From assembly GCA_963766005.1 (NCBI GenBank), contig CAVXYG010000006.1, forward strand, positions 372,001 through 436,000: a stretch of DNA of 64,000 nt, read 5' to 3'. The position numbers were made by a program, and so were the translations under genes. Each line of letters starts with the position of its first letter. Positions within the stretch are counted from its first letter, which is position 1. The notes beneath the pieces are model-generated. The model was not told the origin of the DNA and searched no databases. It saw only the letters and a list, made by a program, of their open reading frames with translations. Positions 26,548 to 34,584 of this stretch are shown piece by piece. Source of the stretch: CAVXYG01 sp963766005. GTDB lineage: Bacteria; Actinomycetota; Actinomycetes; S36-B12; GCA-2699445.

Positions 26548-26919
26548 CTAAAGCTTGGGCCGCCACACGGTCCCGGCGAGCGCATCCGTCACCAACGTCA
26601 CCTCCCGGAGGGTCCCGACAAGATCGTGCCCGACCGCCTCGAGGTCGCGCAGGACCCCTTCGACCGCTTCCGGCGGCAGGGACTCGGCCAACCGGCGGCG
26701 CACGGAACGGTAGGCCTCGCGCTGGCCCGCGACGACCGCCTCGCAGTGCAGCAGCGCCACGAGTGCCAGGGCCGCCGGATTGCTCCGGATCGTGGGCGCG
26801 CCGCGCATCTCGGGCGCGCACCGGTCCAACAGCCACGGTGTGACGCGCGCGGCGAACTCCCGCGATCCCGGCGGCGGAAGGTCGGCCGGCCAGCCCGGCG
26901 GGACCCCCTGCTGCGCCAC
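26548..26919 (-). CDS. conserved hypothetical protein next to aconitase
   Basis: This 123-residue soluble protein opens with GWPADLPPPGSREF and continues with WLLDRCAPEMR, a helical middle (NPAALALVALLHCEAVVAGQREAYRSVRRRLAESL), and ends VTDALAGTVWRPKL. I recall similar proteins in other high-GC actinobacteria in this gene neighbourhood, none with a known function. The GTG at 26919, 11 bases after the acnA stop, is the most plausible start, with a weak AGGA site. It is probably the last gene of the aconitase transcript. Confidence 0.65.
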   Translation of the reverse strand: MAQQGVPPGWPADLPPPGSREFAARVTPWLLDRCAPEMRGAPTIRSNPAALALVALLHCEAVVAGQREAYRSVRRRLAESLPPEAVEGVLRDLEAVGHDLVGTLREVTLVTDALAGTVWRPKL

Positions 26920-26930
26920 CGTTGTCCTGT

Positions 26931-29735
26931 TCAGTTCCGCTGCAGCAGTGAGCGCAGGACGTACTGCAGGATCCCGCCGTGCCGGTAGTAGTCCGCTTCC
27001 CCCGGTGTATCGATGCGGACCACTGCCTCGAACTGCGTCGCCTTCCCGTCCCCGGCGGTCGCCCGCACCTGCACCGTCGCCGGGGTACCGCCGCTGTTCA
27101 GAGCGGTGATGCCCTCGATCGCGAAGGTCTCCTCGCCGCTCAGGCCGAGGCTCTGGGCGCCCTGCCCGGTCGGGAACTGCAGCGGCAGCACACCCATGCC
27201 GATGAGGTTGGACCGGTGAATGCGCTCGTAGGACTCGGCGATCACCGCGCGGACACCGAGCAGGGCTGTGCCTTTGGCGGCCCAGTCGCGCGAGGACCCG
27301 GAGCCGTACTCCTTGCCGGCCAGCACCACCAGCGGGACGCCGGCGGCTGCATAGTGCTGGGCGGCGTCGTAGATGAACGCCTGCGGGCCGCCGGGGACCG
27401 CGAAGTCGCGCGTGTACCCGCCCTCGACGCCGTCGAGCAGCTGGTTGCGCAGCCGGATGTTGGCGAACGTGCCGCGGATCATCACCTCGTGGTTGCCGCG
27501 CCGCGACCCGTAGGAGTTGAAGTCCCTGCGCTGCACGCCGTGGGCCGTGAGGTAGTGCCCGGCCGGTGTGTCCGGCTTGATGGCTCCGGCCGGCGAGATG
27601 TGATCGGTGGTCACGGAGTCGCCGAGCATGGCCAGCACCCGGGCGCCGGCGATGTCGGCGACCGGCGTCGGCTGCGGGGCCATGCCCTCGAAGTACGGAG
27701 GCTTGCGGACGTAGGTGGATTCCCCGTCCCACTCGAAGGTGCTCCCCGTCGGCGTCGCCAGCGACTGCCACCGCTCGTCCCCGGCGAAGACATCGGCGTA
27801 GCGCCGGGTGAACATCGCCGGTTCGATGGCCGCGGCGATCGTTCGTTCCACATCGATCGGGTCCGGCCAGATGTCGCGCAGGAAGACCGGTTCGCCGTCG
27901 GACCCCGTTCCCAGCGGCTCGTGCAGCAGGTCGATGTCCATGGTTCCGGCGATGGCGTAGGCGACCACCAGCGGCGGACTGGCCAGGTAGTTCATCTTGA
28001 CGTCGGGATTGATGCGGCCCTCGAAGTTCCGGTTGCCGCTGAGCACCGACACCACCGCGAGATCCGAGGCGCTCACGGCCGCGCTCACCTCCTCCGGCAG
28101 CGGACCGGAGTTGCCGATGCAGGTCGTGCACCCGTACCCGACGAGGTCGAATCCCAACTTGTCGAGGTACGGCGTGAGGCCGGCCTTGTCGTAGTAGTCG
28201 GTCACGACCTGCGAGCCCGGCGCCAGCGTCGTCTTCACCCAGGGCTTGCGGGTCAGGCCGCGCTCCACGGCGTTCTTCGCCAGCAGCGCCGCCCCGATCA
28301 TGACCGCGGGATTGGACGTGTTGGTGCAGGAGGTGATCGCCGCGATGACCACGGCGCCGTGGTCGATGATGCAGTCCGTGCCGTCCTGCAGCACCAGCTG
28401 CGTGGGTGCGCTGGCGCGCCCGGCAGGAACTGCGGACGGCGCCGCGGCCGGTGCCCCGCCCTTGCCGTTGCCGTGCACCGCCGGCGGGTCGGATGCCGGG
28501 AAGCTCTCCCGTCCGGCCTCGTCCACGTCCGAGGGCGACGTGCTCGAGCCGTGGTCGGCGTAGGCACGCAGCGCGGTGCGGAAGTCCCCTTTGGCATCGG
28601 CGAGGCGGACCCGGTCCTGCGGCCGCTTCGGCCCGGCCAGCGACGGCTGGACCGTGCTCAGGTCAAGCCCCAGGTACTCCGAGTACACCGGCTCGTGCGC
28701 CGGGTCATGCCACAGGCCCTGCGCCTTGGCGTACTCCTCCACCACCCGGATCTGCTGCTCCGGGCGGCCGGTCAGCCGCAGGTAGGCCAGGGTCTCGGCG
28801 TCCAGCGGGAAGACCGCGGCGGTAGAGCCGTACTCCGGACTCATGTTGCCGATCGTGGCGCGGTTGGCCAGGGGCACCGCGGGGACGCCGTCGCCGTAGA
28901 ACTCGACGAACTTGCCCACGACGCCGTGCTCGCGCAGTATCTCGGTGATCGTGAGCACGAGGTCGGTCGCCGTGGCGCCCTCCGGCAGTTGGCCGGACAG
29001 CTTGAACCCCACCACGCGCGGGATCAACATGCTCACCGGCTGGCCGAGCATGGCGGCCTCGGCCTCGATCCCGCCGACGCCCCAGCCGAGCACACCGAGG
29101 CCGTTGACCATCGTGGTGTGGCTGTCGGTGCCGACGCAGGTGTCGGGATAGGCCTGGCCGTTGCGGACCATGATGACCCGAGCGAGGTGCTCGATGTTCA
29201 CCTGGTGCACGATGCCGGTGCCCGGGGGCACGACCTTGAACTCGTCGAATGCCGACTGGCCCCATCGCAGGAACTGATAGCGCTCGTGGTTGCGCTCGTA
29301 CTCGCGGTCGACGTTGCGCTCGAACGCCGTGTTCGTGCCGAAGTAGTCCGCGATGACCGAGTGGTCGATCACCAGCTCCGCGGGCGCCAAGGGGTTGATG
29401 CGGTCCGGGTCGCCCCCGAGATCGCGAACGGCCTCGCGCATCGTGGCGAGGTCCACCACGCAGGGCACGCCCGTGAAGTCCTGCATGATGACGCGCGCCG
29501 GGGTGAACTGGATCTCATCGCTCGGCTCGGCCTCGGGATCCCACGCGCCCAGGGCCCGAATCTGGTCGGCGGTGACGTTGGCGCCGTCCTCGGTGCGCAG
29601 CAGGTTCTCCAGCAGCACCTTGTGGGTGAAGGGCAGTCGCTCCGAGCCGGGGACCGCGCTGAGCCGAAAGATCTCGTAGGCATCGTCCCCGATCTGCAGC
29701 GTGTCCTTGGCGGAGAACGAGTTCAGGCTGGGCAT
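26931..29735 (-). CDS. acnA: aconitate hydratase AcnA
   Basis: The 934-residue enzyme isomerises citrate and isocitrate in the TCA cycle. The [4Fe-4S] ligands are the cysteine of SCTNTSNP and the two of GYGCTTCIGNSG. The substrate region GTDSHTTMVNGLGVLGWGVGG and the swivel-domain motif EYGSGSSRDWAAKG are intact. A Pro/Ala/Gly-rich linker of about 55 residues (near 400-455) separates the second and third domains and contains DEAGRESFPASDPP. The start is the ATG at 29735, preceded on the minus strand by GAGGAG. It is followed by the small unknown gene. Confidence 0.96.
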   Translation of the reverse strand: MPSLNSFSAKDTLQIGDDAYEIFRLSAVPGSERLPFTHKVLLENLLRTEDGANVTADQIRALGAWDPEAEPSDEIQFTPARVIMQDFTGVPCVVDLATMREAVRDLGGDPDRINPLAPAELVIDHSVIADYFGTNTAFERNVDREYERNHERYQFLRWGQSAFDEFKVVPPGTGIVHQVNIEHLARVIMVRNGQAYPDTCVGTDSHTTMVNGLGVLGWGVGGIEAEAAMLGQPVSMLIPRVVGFKLSGQLPEGATATDLVLTITEILREHGVVGKFVEFYGDGVPAVPLANRATIGNMSPEYGSTAAVFPLDAETLAYLRLTGRPEQQIRVVEEYAKAQGLWHDPAHEPVYSEYLGLDLSTVQPSLAGPKRPQDRVRLADAKGDFRTALRAYADHGSSTSPSDVDEAGRESFPASDPPAVHGNGKGGAPAAAPSAVPAGRASAPTQLVLQDGTDCIIDHGAVVIAAITSCTNTSNPAVMIGAALLAKNAVERGLTRKPWVKTTLAPGSQVVTDYYDKAGLTPYLDKLGFDLVGYGCTTCIGNSGPLPEEVSAAVSASDLAVVSVLSGNRNFEGRINPDVKMNYLASPPLVVAYAIAGTMDIDLLHEPLGTGSDGEPVFLRDIWPDPIDVERTIAAAIEPAMFTRRYADVFAGDERWQSLATPTGSTFEWDGESTYVRKPPYFEGMAPQPTPVADIAGARVLAMLGDSVTTDHISPAGAIKPDTPAGHYLTAHGVQRRDFNSYGSRRGNHEVMIRGTFANIRLRNQLLDGVEGGYTRDFAVPGGPQAFIYDAAQHYAAAGVPLVVLAGKEYGSGSSRDWAAKGTALLGVRAVIAESYERIHRSNLIGMGVLPLQFPTGQGAQSLGLSGEETFAIEGITALNSGGTPATVQVRATAGDGKATQFEAVVRIDTPGEADYYRHGGILQYVLRSLLQRN

Positions 29736-29778
29736 GCGACTCCTCGGGAGTGGGTGTGGGTTCCATCCTAGGAGAGGA

Positions 29779-29815
29779 CCCGGTGCGGCACGCGCCGGCC
29801 GTGCGCCGCACCGGG
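29779..29815 (-). terminator. terminator of the methyltransferase transcript
   Basis: A perfect 11-pair stem (CCCGGTGCGGC/GCCGCACCGGG) lies eight bases past the methyltransferase stop and before acnA begins. Confidence 0.65.
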
Positions 29816-29822
29816 GTCCGGA

Positions 29823-31031
29823 TCAGCGCCCGTGCCGCGGAGGGCGCAGCAGTGCCACAGCTTCGATGTGGTGCGTCTGGGGGAACATGTCGTAGCAGGA
29901 CAGCGAGTCCAGCTGCCAACCCAGGTCCAGCACCGTGCGCAGGTCCCGCGCCAAGGCGGCCGGGTCGCAGGCGACGTAGGCCACCGCACGCGGAGCGAGC
30001 CGGTCCAGCTCGGCAAGCACGGCTGCCCCGGCACCGGAGCGCGGCGGATCCAGCACCACGAGATCCGCTCCGCCCCGGTACTGCTGCAGCCAGGGCAGCA
30101 CGGGTGCTCGATGGACCCGGCAGTTGGCGAGGCCGGAGAGGTTGCGCCGCGCGAATCGGGCGGCCCCCTTATCCCCCTCCACGACGTGGACGCTGCCACC
30201 CTCCAGCCGCGCCGCCAAGCCGGCCGCGAACAGCCCCACGCCGGCGTACAGGTCGAGCAGCGACTCCCCGCGCCGGGGCTGGAGCAGGGTCGCCACCGCG
30301 TCGGTGAGCAGCGCCGGCGCACCCGGATGCACCTGCCAGAATCCGTCGGCCGCGACCTCGAAGCGCCGCCCGCCGACACGCTCGTGGACGACCCGATGCG
30401 TCATCCGCCGGGGCGGCCCCGCGGCGAGCTCCCCTGTGCTGCTGCCCACGGCCGAGATCGGCCCGCTGCCGGAGGCCTCGGCGGCCTCCGCAGCCGCGGC
30501 GACGACGGCGGTACGCGTGATCAGGCAGTCCTCGATCGGGATCAACTCGGCGGATCGCCATCGCTGCATCGCCAGGCCGGACTCCAGCGCGGCGAACCTG
30601 CCCCGGGTGCGCCACCGCAGGCCGTGGTCATCGCCGGGCACGGCGTGCACCGTGCCGTCCCACGGCACATCGGCGGGGTCGAGCCGCGCGATACGGCGCA
30701 GGCAGTCGTCGACCACGGCTGCCTTGAGCTCGCGCTGCGCGGGCAGCGCAACGTGCTGGAAGTCGCAGCCGCCGCAGCCGCCCGGCCCGCTCGCCTCGCA
30801 CCGGGCAGCCACGCGGTCCGGATGGGACTCGACGACCTCGACCAGATCGGCGAACACGAGCCGGCCGTGGCCGCGCACCGCCTCGACCACGGCCGTGCCG
30901 CGCTCGCCCGGAAGCGCGTGTCGCAGGAACACGGTTGCGCGGCCATCGTCCTCGAGGGCCTCGGCGAGCATGGATCCGCCGTGGGCCACTGCCCGGGCGC
31001 GCACGGTGATGCGATCGCCCACCGCGATCAC
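29823..31031 (-). CDS. TrmA/RlmD-family uracil-C5 methyltransferase
   Basis: The 402-residue protein has an N-terminal TRAM domain (about 1-60) and cysteines for a [4Fe-4S] cluster (CEASGPGGCGGC and the later EDC). The SAM-binding domain has LLDLYAGVGLFAAGLA, DPPRSGAG and the catalytic ACDPAALARDL cysteine. It methylates C5 of a uridine in rRNA or tRNA; the exact position cannot be read. The GTG start overlaps the stop of the upstream permease by four bases (GTGA). Mycobacterium tuberculosis has the same order (Rv2689c, Rv2690c, then the TrkA pair). Confidence 0.88.
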   Translation of the reverse strand: MIAVGDRITVRARAVAHGGSMLAEALEDDGRATVFLRHALPGERGTAVVEAVRGHGRLVFADLVEVVESHPDRVAARCEASGPGGCGGCDFQHVALPAQRELKAAVVDDCLRRIARLDPADVPWDGTVHAVPGDDHGLRWRTRGRFAALESGLAMQRWRSAELIPIEDCLITRTAVVAAAAEAAEASGSGPISAVGSSTGELAAGPPRRMTHRVVHERVGGRRFEVAADGFWQVHPGAPALLTDAVATLLQPRRGESLLDLYAGVGLFAAGLAARLEGGSVHVVEGDKGAARFARRNLSGLANCRVHRAPVLPWLQQYRGGADLVVLDPPRSGAGAAVLAELDRLAPRAVAYVACDPAALARDLRTVLDLGWQLDSLSCYDMFPQTHHIEAVALLRPPRHGR

Positions 31032-33049
31032 TGCGGTCCGGTGCGCGGGTCGCGCGGGTCGGTCTCGATGCGCGGGATCGCGCCGGTCATGCCGGTGACG
31101 CCGCCGCGGATGCGTCCGATCCCAGCAGGGACGTCCTCCGCCTCCGACGCCCGCTGCCAGGGGACGGTCACGACCATGACGTTGGGCAGCGACATCAAGC
31201 GCAGCTTCAGCCGTGCCGCCGACTGGTTGTGCAGCAGCCGCTCCCACCAGTGGGCCACGACGTACTCCGGCATGTAGATGGTCAGCAGCGCCTCGGGATT
31301 CCTGCTCGCCAGCACGGCGACGTAGTCGGTGACGGGATTGTTGATCTCACGGAACGGCGACTGCAGCACCTGCAGGGGAACCGGCATCTCGGACTCCGCC
31401 CAGGTCGCGGCCAACTGCCGCGCCTCCTGCTCGTCCACGGCAACCGTGATGGCCTCCACCGCAGTGGGCCGGCTAGCGCGCGCATAGGCGATGGCGCGCA
31501 GTGTCGGTTTGTGGATCCGGGAGACGAGGATGAGCGCGATCACTTCGCTGCTCGGAGCGCCGACGGACTGCTCCTCGGCAGCCAGTGCGTAGGCGACAGT
31601 GTCGTAGTGCTCGCGCACCGCGCGCATCGCCGCGGCCAGCAGCGGTACCAGCAGCACCACCAGCCAGGCCCCTGCGGTGAACTTGCTGATGAGCACCACG
31701 ACCAGCACGGCGCCGGTGACGAACTGGGCAACGCCGGCCACCGCTCGGCCGCGTCGTGCCGGCCCCCGCTCCTCCGCCGGCATGCGTCCCCGCAGCCGCC
31801 GCGACCAGTGGCGCACCATTCCGGCCTGCCCCAGCGTCAGCGCCAGGAACACGCCCACCACGTAGAGCTGGATCAGCGCCGTCAACCGCGCATCGAAGGC
31901 CCAGACCAGCAGCCCGGCGGCCACTGCCAGCACCAGGATGCCGTTGCTGTAGACCAGCCGATCGCCCCGCGACTGCAGCTGCCGCGGCAGGAACCCGTCC
32001 TTGGCCAGCACCGACGACAGCACCGAGAAGCTGCGGAACGCGCTCATCGCGGCAGCGCCGAGGATGGCCACCGTCACGATGACGGCGGCCAGGACGACCC
32101 AGGAACTGCCGAACACCGCGTCCACGACTTGCACGACGACCGTCTGCTGCGGCTCGCCCGCGGGCAGACCGATGAGGTCGGCGTTGTCGGCGGTGGCTTT
32201 GACGCCGGTGAGCAGCGCCAGCCACGTGATGCTGGCGAAGAGCACCATGGAGATCGCGCCGACCAGCACCACGGTCATCGCGGCCCGCTCTCCCCTGGGC
32301 CGCTGCAGCGACGGCGCGCCGGTGCCGATGGCCTCCACCCCGGTCACGGCGATGCTGCCCGAGGAGAAGGCCCGCGCCAGCACGACGAGCAGCGCCAGGC
32401 CGGCCAACCCGGTGGTCGGCTCGGCCGTGTCCCATTCGGCGCTGACCGCGCGCGGTCTGTCATCGAGCAGGACCTGCACGCCCGCCGCAACGGCGGTGAC
32501 GAGGATAGCCGCCACGAAGGCCCAGGTCCCGGCCTGCAGGAGCGCTGCGATGCTCGCGCTGCCGCGGAGGCTCAGGATGGCCATGAGGACGATGACGCCC
32601 AGTGCCAGCAGCACCCGGGCCTCGTAGAGCGCGGGGGCGATCGAGACGATCGTGTCGATGATGGCGGTCGTGCTGACCGCGAGGGTGAGCGCGAAGTCGA
32701 TGAGCATGGCCGCGCCCACCACGGCGGCGGGCGACTGGCCCAGGTTCCGCCGGGCGACCGCGTAGTCCGCCCCGCCCGTCGGGTACTCGCGCACGGTGTA
32801 CCGGTAGGCCGCCACCACGACGGCGAAGACGACCACGACGCACGCAGCCACCGCAGGCCCGTAGGCGTAGACCCCGAAGCCGCCGACCGCGAGCAGAATC
32901 AGGATCTCCTGCGTGGCGTAGACGTTGCTGGACAACGCATCGCTGCCCAAGCCGGCGATAGCGCCGAAGCGCCCAGCCTCTCGCTTGCGCTGCTGCGTCG
33001 GCAGCGCCTTGCCGAGCAGCAGCCGCTTGGCGCGCGAGACGTAGGCCAC
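31028..33049 (-). CDS. APC-superfamily permease, KimA-like potassium importer
   Basis: The 673-residue protein has about 12 transmembrane helices and a cytoplasmic C-terminal domain resembling universal-stress folds. From memory it resembles Bacillus KimA along its length: AKRLLLGKALPTQQ...DALSSNVYATQEILILL at the start, YPTGGADYAVARRNLG, the AFSSGSIAVTGVEAI motif, and WERLLHNQSAARLKLRL near the end. KimA is a proton-coupled potassium importer controlled by cyclic-di-AMP. Annotation pipelines usually call such genes amino-acid permeases. A TACCAT box exactly six bases before GTG 33049 fixes a leaderless start. It is divergent from two TrkA-type potassium-regulatory genes, which supports a potassium role. 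Confidence 0.82.
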   Translation of the reverse strand: MAYVSRAKRLLLGKALPTQQRKREAGRFGAIAGLGSDALSSNVYATQEILILLAVGGFGVYAYGPAVAACVVVVFAVVVAAYRYTVREYPTGGADYAVARRNLGQSPAAVVGAAMLIDFALTLAVSTTAIIDTIVSIAPALYEARVLLALGVIVLMAILSLRGSASIAALLQAGTWAFVAAILVTAVAAGVQVLLDDRPRAVSAEWDTAEPTTGLAGLALLVVLARAFSSGSIAVTGVEAIGTGAPSLQRPRGERAAMTVVLVGAISMVLFASITWLALLTGVKATADNADLIGLPAGEPQQTVVVQVVDAVFGSSWVVLAAVIVTVAILGAAAMSAFRSFSVLSSVLAKDGFLPRQLQSRGDRLVYSNGILVLAVAAGLLVWAFDARLTALIQLYVVGVFLALTLGQAGMVRHWSRRLRGRMPAEERGPARRGRAVAGVAQFVTGAVLVVVLISKFTAGAWLVVLLVPLLAAAMRAVREHYDTVAYALAAEEQSVGAPSSEVIALILVSRIHKPTLRAIAYARASRPTAVEAITVAVDEQEARQLAATWAESEMPVPLQVLQSPFREINNPVTDYVAVLASRNPEALLTIYMPEYVVAHWWERLLHNQSAARLKLRLMSLPNVMVVTVPWQRASEAEDVPAGIGRIRGGVTGMTGAIPRIETDPRDPRTGPQ

Positions 33050-33055
33050 CTCTGG

Positions 33056-33061
33056 ATGGTA
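33056..33061 (-). promoter_or_regulatory. -10 box TACCAT, leaderless start of the permease
   Basis: On the minus strand TACCAT, six bases, then GTG 33049. Confidence 0.55.
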
Positions 33062-33185
33062 GAGGAATCGGATCGGGCACCGAGGCCCTCGGCTCTGCTC
33101 CGTGCGCGAAAGCGTGCAAGGATAAGTCGGACGCGCGTGCCGGCGGCGGTCGGCAGGTCGGCCGCCCGGGCTCACTGGAGGTTCC

Positions 33186-33860
33186 GTGCACATCGTGATC
33201 ATGGGCTGTGGTCGCGTCGGGTCGTCGCTGGCTGTGGAACTGGACCGGCTCGGGCATTCCGTGGCGGTCGTCGACCACGACATCGAGTCGTTCCGGCGGC
33301 TCGGGCCCTCGTTCGGCGGAGCGACCGTGACCGGGGTCGGGTTCGACCGCGACACCTTGCAGAAGGCTGGCATCGAGCGCGCGCACGCGTTCGCGGCGGT
33401 GTCCAGCGGCGACAACTCCAACATCCTGGCGGCACGCGTGGCGCGCGAGACGTACAGCGTCGCCAAGGTGGTCGCGCGCATCTACGACCCCAAGCGGGCC
33501 GAGATCTACGAGCGTCTCGGCATCCCGACCGTCGCCACGGTGGCGTGGTCCACCGGGCAGATGCTGCGCCGCCTGCTGCCCGAGGAACTCTCCGAGGAGT
33601 GGCGCGACCCCAGCGGCACGGTCGTCCTGGCCCAGGTGGGCCTGCACCAAGACTGGATCGGCACCCGGATCCGGGAGATCGGCGAGCGCACCGGCACGCG
33701 TATCGCTTTCCTCACCCGGTACGGCGAGGGCCGACTCCCCGAGCCGGACACCGTGCTGCAGGAGGGCGATCTGCTGCACGTGATCCTGAGGGTGGAGGAC
33801 CACGAGAGCGTCTCTCGGCTCCTCTCCGAACCGCCGGCCAAGCGGGAGGCCATGAAATGA
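33186..33860 (+). CDS. TrkA-family potassium uptake regulator (first)
   Basis: The 224-residue cytoplasmic protein has an N-terminal RCK/TrkA-N Rossmann domain (IMGCGRVGSSLAVEL, with the acidic VVDHD at the end of the second strand indicating NAD(H) binding). A TrkA-C domain follows (about 140-215). Such proteins gate potassium channels and transporters. The GTG start has GGAGG four bases upstream. It is the first of a coupled pair with a four-base ATGA overlap. By position it corresponds to mycobacterial CeoB. Confidence 0.9.
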   Translation: MHIVIMGCGRVGSSLAVELDRLGHSVAVVDHDIESFRRLGPSFGGATVTGVGFDRDTLQKAGIERAHAFAAVSSGDNSNILAARVARETYSVAKVVARIYDPKRAEIYERLGIPTVATVAWSTGQMLRRLLPEELSEEWRDPSGTVVLAQVGLHQDWIGTRIREIGERTGTRIAFLTRYGEGRLPEPDTVLQEGDLLHVILRVEDHESVSRLLSEPPAKREAMK

Positions 33861-34549
33861 GAGTCGCCATCGCCGGCGCCGGCAAGGTCGGCCGGTCCAT
33901 CGCGCGCGAACTCATCACCAACGGACACCAGGTGCTGCTCATCGACCAGGATCCCGAGATCACGCGCAGCAACCAGGTTCCGGGCGCCGACATGCTCCAG
34001 GCGGACGCCTGCGAGATCTCCGCGCTGGAGGAGGCTCAGTTGTCGCAGTGCCAGGTCGTCGTCGCGGCGACGGGCGACGACAAGGCGAATCTCGTGGTGT
34101 CGCTGCTGGCCAAGACCGAATACGGCGTCCCTCGGGTGGTTGCCCGTGTGAACCACCCGAAGAACGAGTGGATGTTCGACGAGTCCTGGGGGGTCGACGT
34201 GGCCGTCTCGACGCCGCGCATGCTGTCCGCCCTCGTCGAGGAGGCCGTGACCGTCGGGGACCTGGTCCGGCTGTTCACCTTCCGCAAGGGCGAGGCGGAT
34301 CTGGTGGAACTGACGCTGCCGGCGGATGCCGCGGTCGTCGGCGGTCGCGTCGGTGATGTCCTGTGGCCCCCGGACACGGCGCTGGTGGCGATCGTGCGCG
34401 GGCCTAGGGTCATCGCTCCCTCCCCGGACGACCCGCTCGAGGCCGGCGACGAGCTGCTGTTCGTCTGCGCACCCGATGTCGAGGACGAGCTGCAGAACCT
34501 CCTGTCGCCCCATGACCACGGGGCGTCTGGAGGCCAGCCGCCTCGCTAG
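33857..34549 (+). CDS. TrkA-family potassium uptake regulator (second)
   Basis: The 230-residue protein has an N-terminal Rossmann domain (VAIAGAGKVGRSIAREL, LLIDQDPEI) and a C-terminal TrkA-C domain with VVGGRVGDVLWPPDTALVAIVRG and LEAGDELLFVCAPD. It should pair with the preceding protein; both are needed for the mycobacterial CeoB/CeoC system. No TrkH or TrkG membrane subunit is nearby, so the partner may be the divergent KimA-like permease or a channel elsewhere. It is convergent with smc, with 35 bases between the stops. Confidence 0.9.
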   Translation: MRVAIAGAGKVGRSIARELITNGHQVLLIDQDPEITRSNQVPGADMLQADACEISALEEAQLSQCQVVVAATGDDKANLVVSLLAKTEYGVPRVVARVNHPKNEWMFDESWGVDVAVSTPRMLSALVEEAVTVGDLVRLFTFRKGEADLVELTLPADAAVVGGRVGDVLWPPDTALVAIVRGPRVIAPSPDDPLEAGDELLFVCAPDVEDELQNLLSPHDHGASGGQPPR

Positions 34550-34584
34550 GCGGACTCGTGTCCTGCTCCTGCGTGCGAGGCTCG

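Noticed and set aside
32961..33185. Cyclic-di-AMP riboswitch upstream of the KimA-like permease
   Set aside because: The start appears leaderless, so no 5' leader exists to carry a riboswitch, and I could not recognise the conserved elements.
31229..34549. Open frame of 1106 codons overlapping the permease and trkA genes
   Set aside because: Only the last part (33857-34549) is a real gene, the second TrkA. The rest is antisense to the permease or out of frame with the first TrkA.
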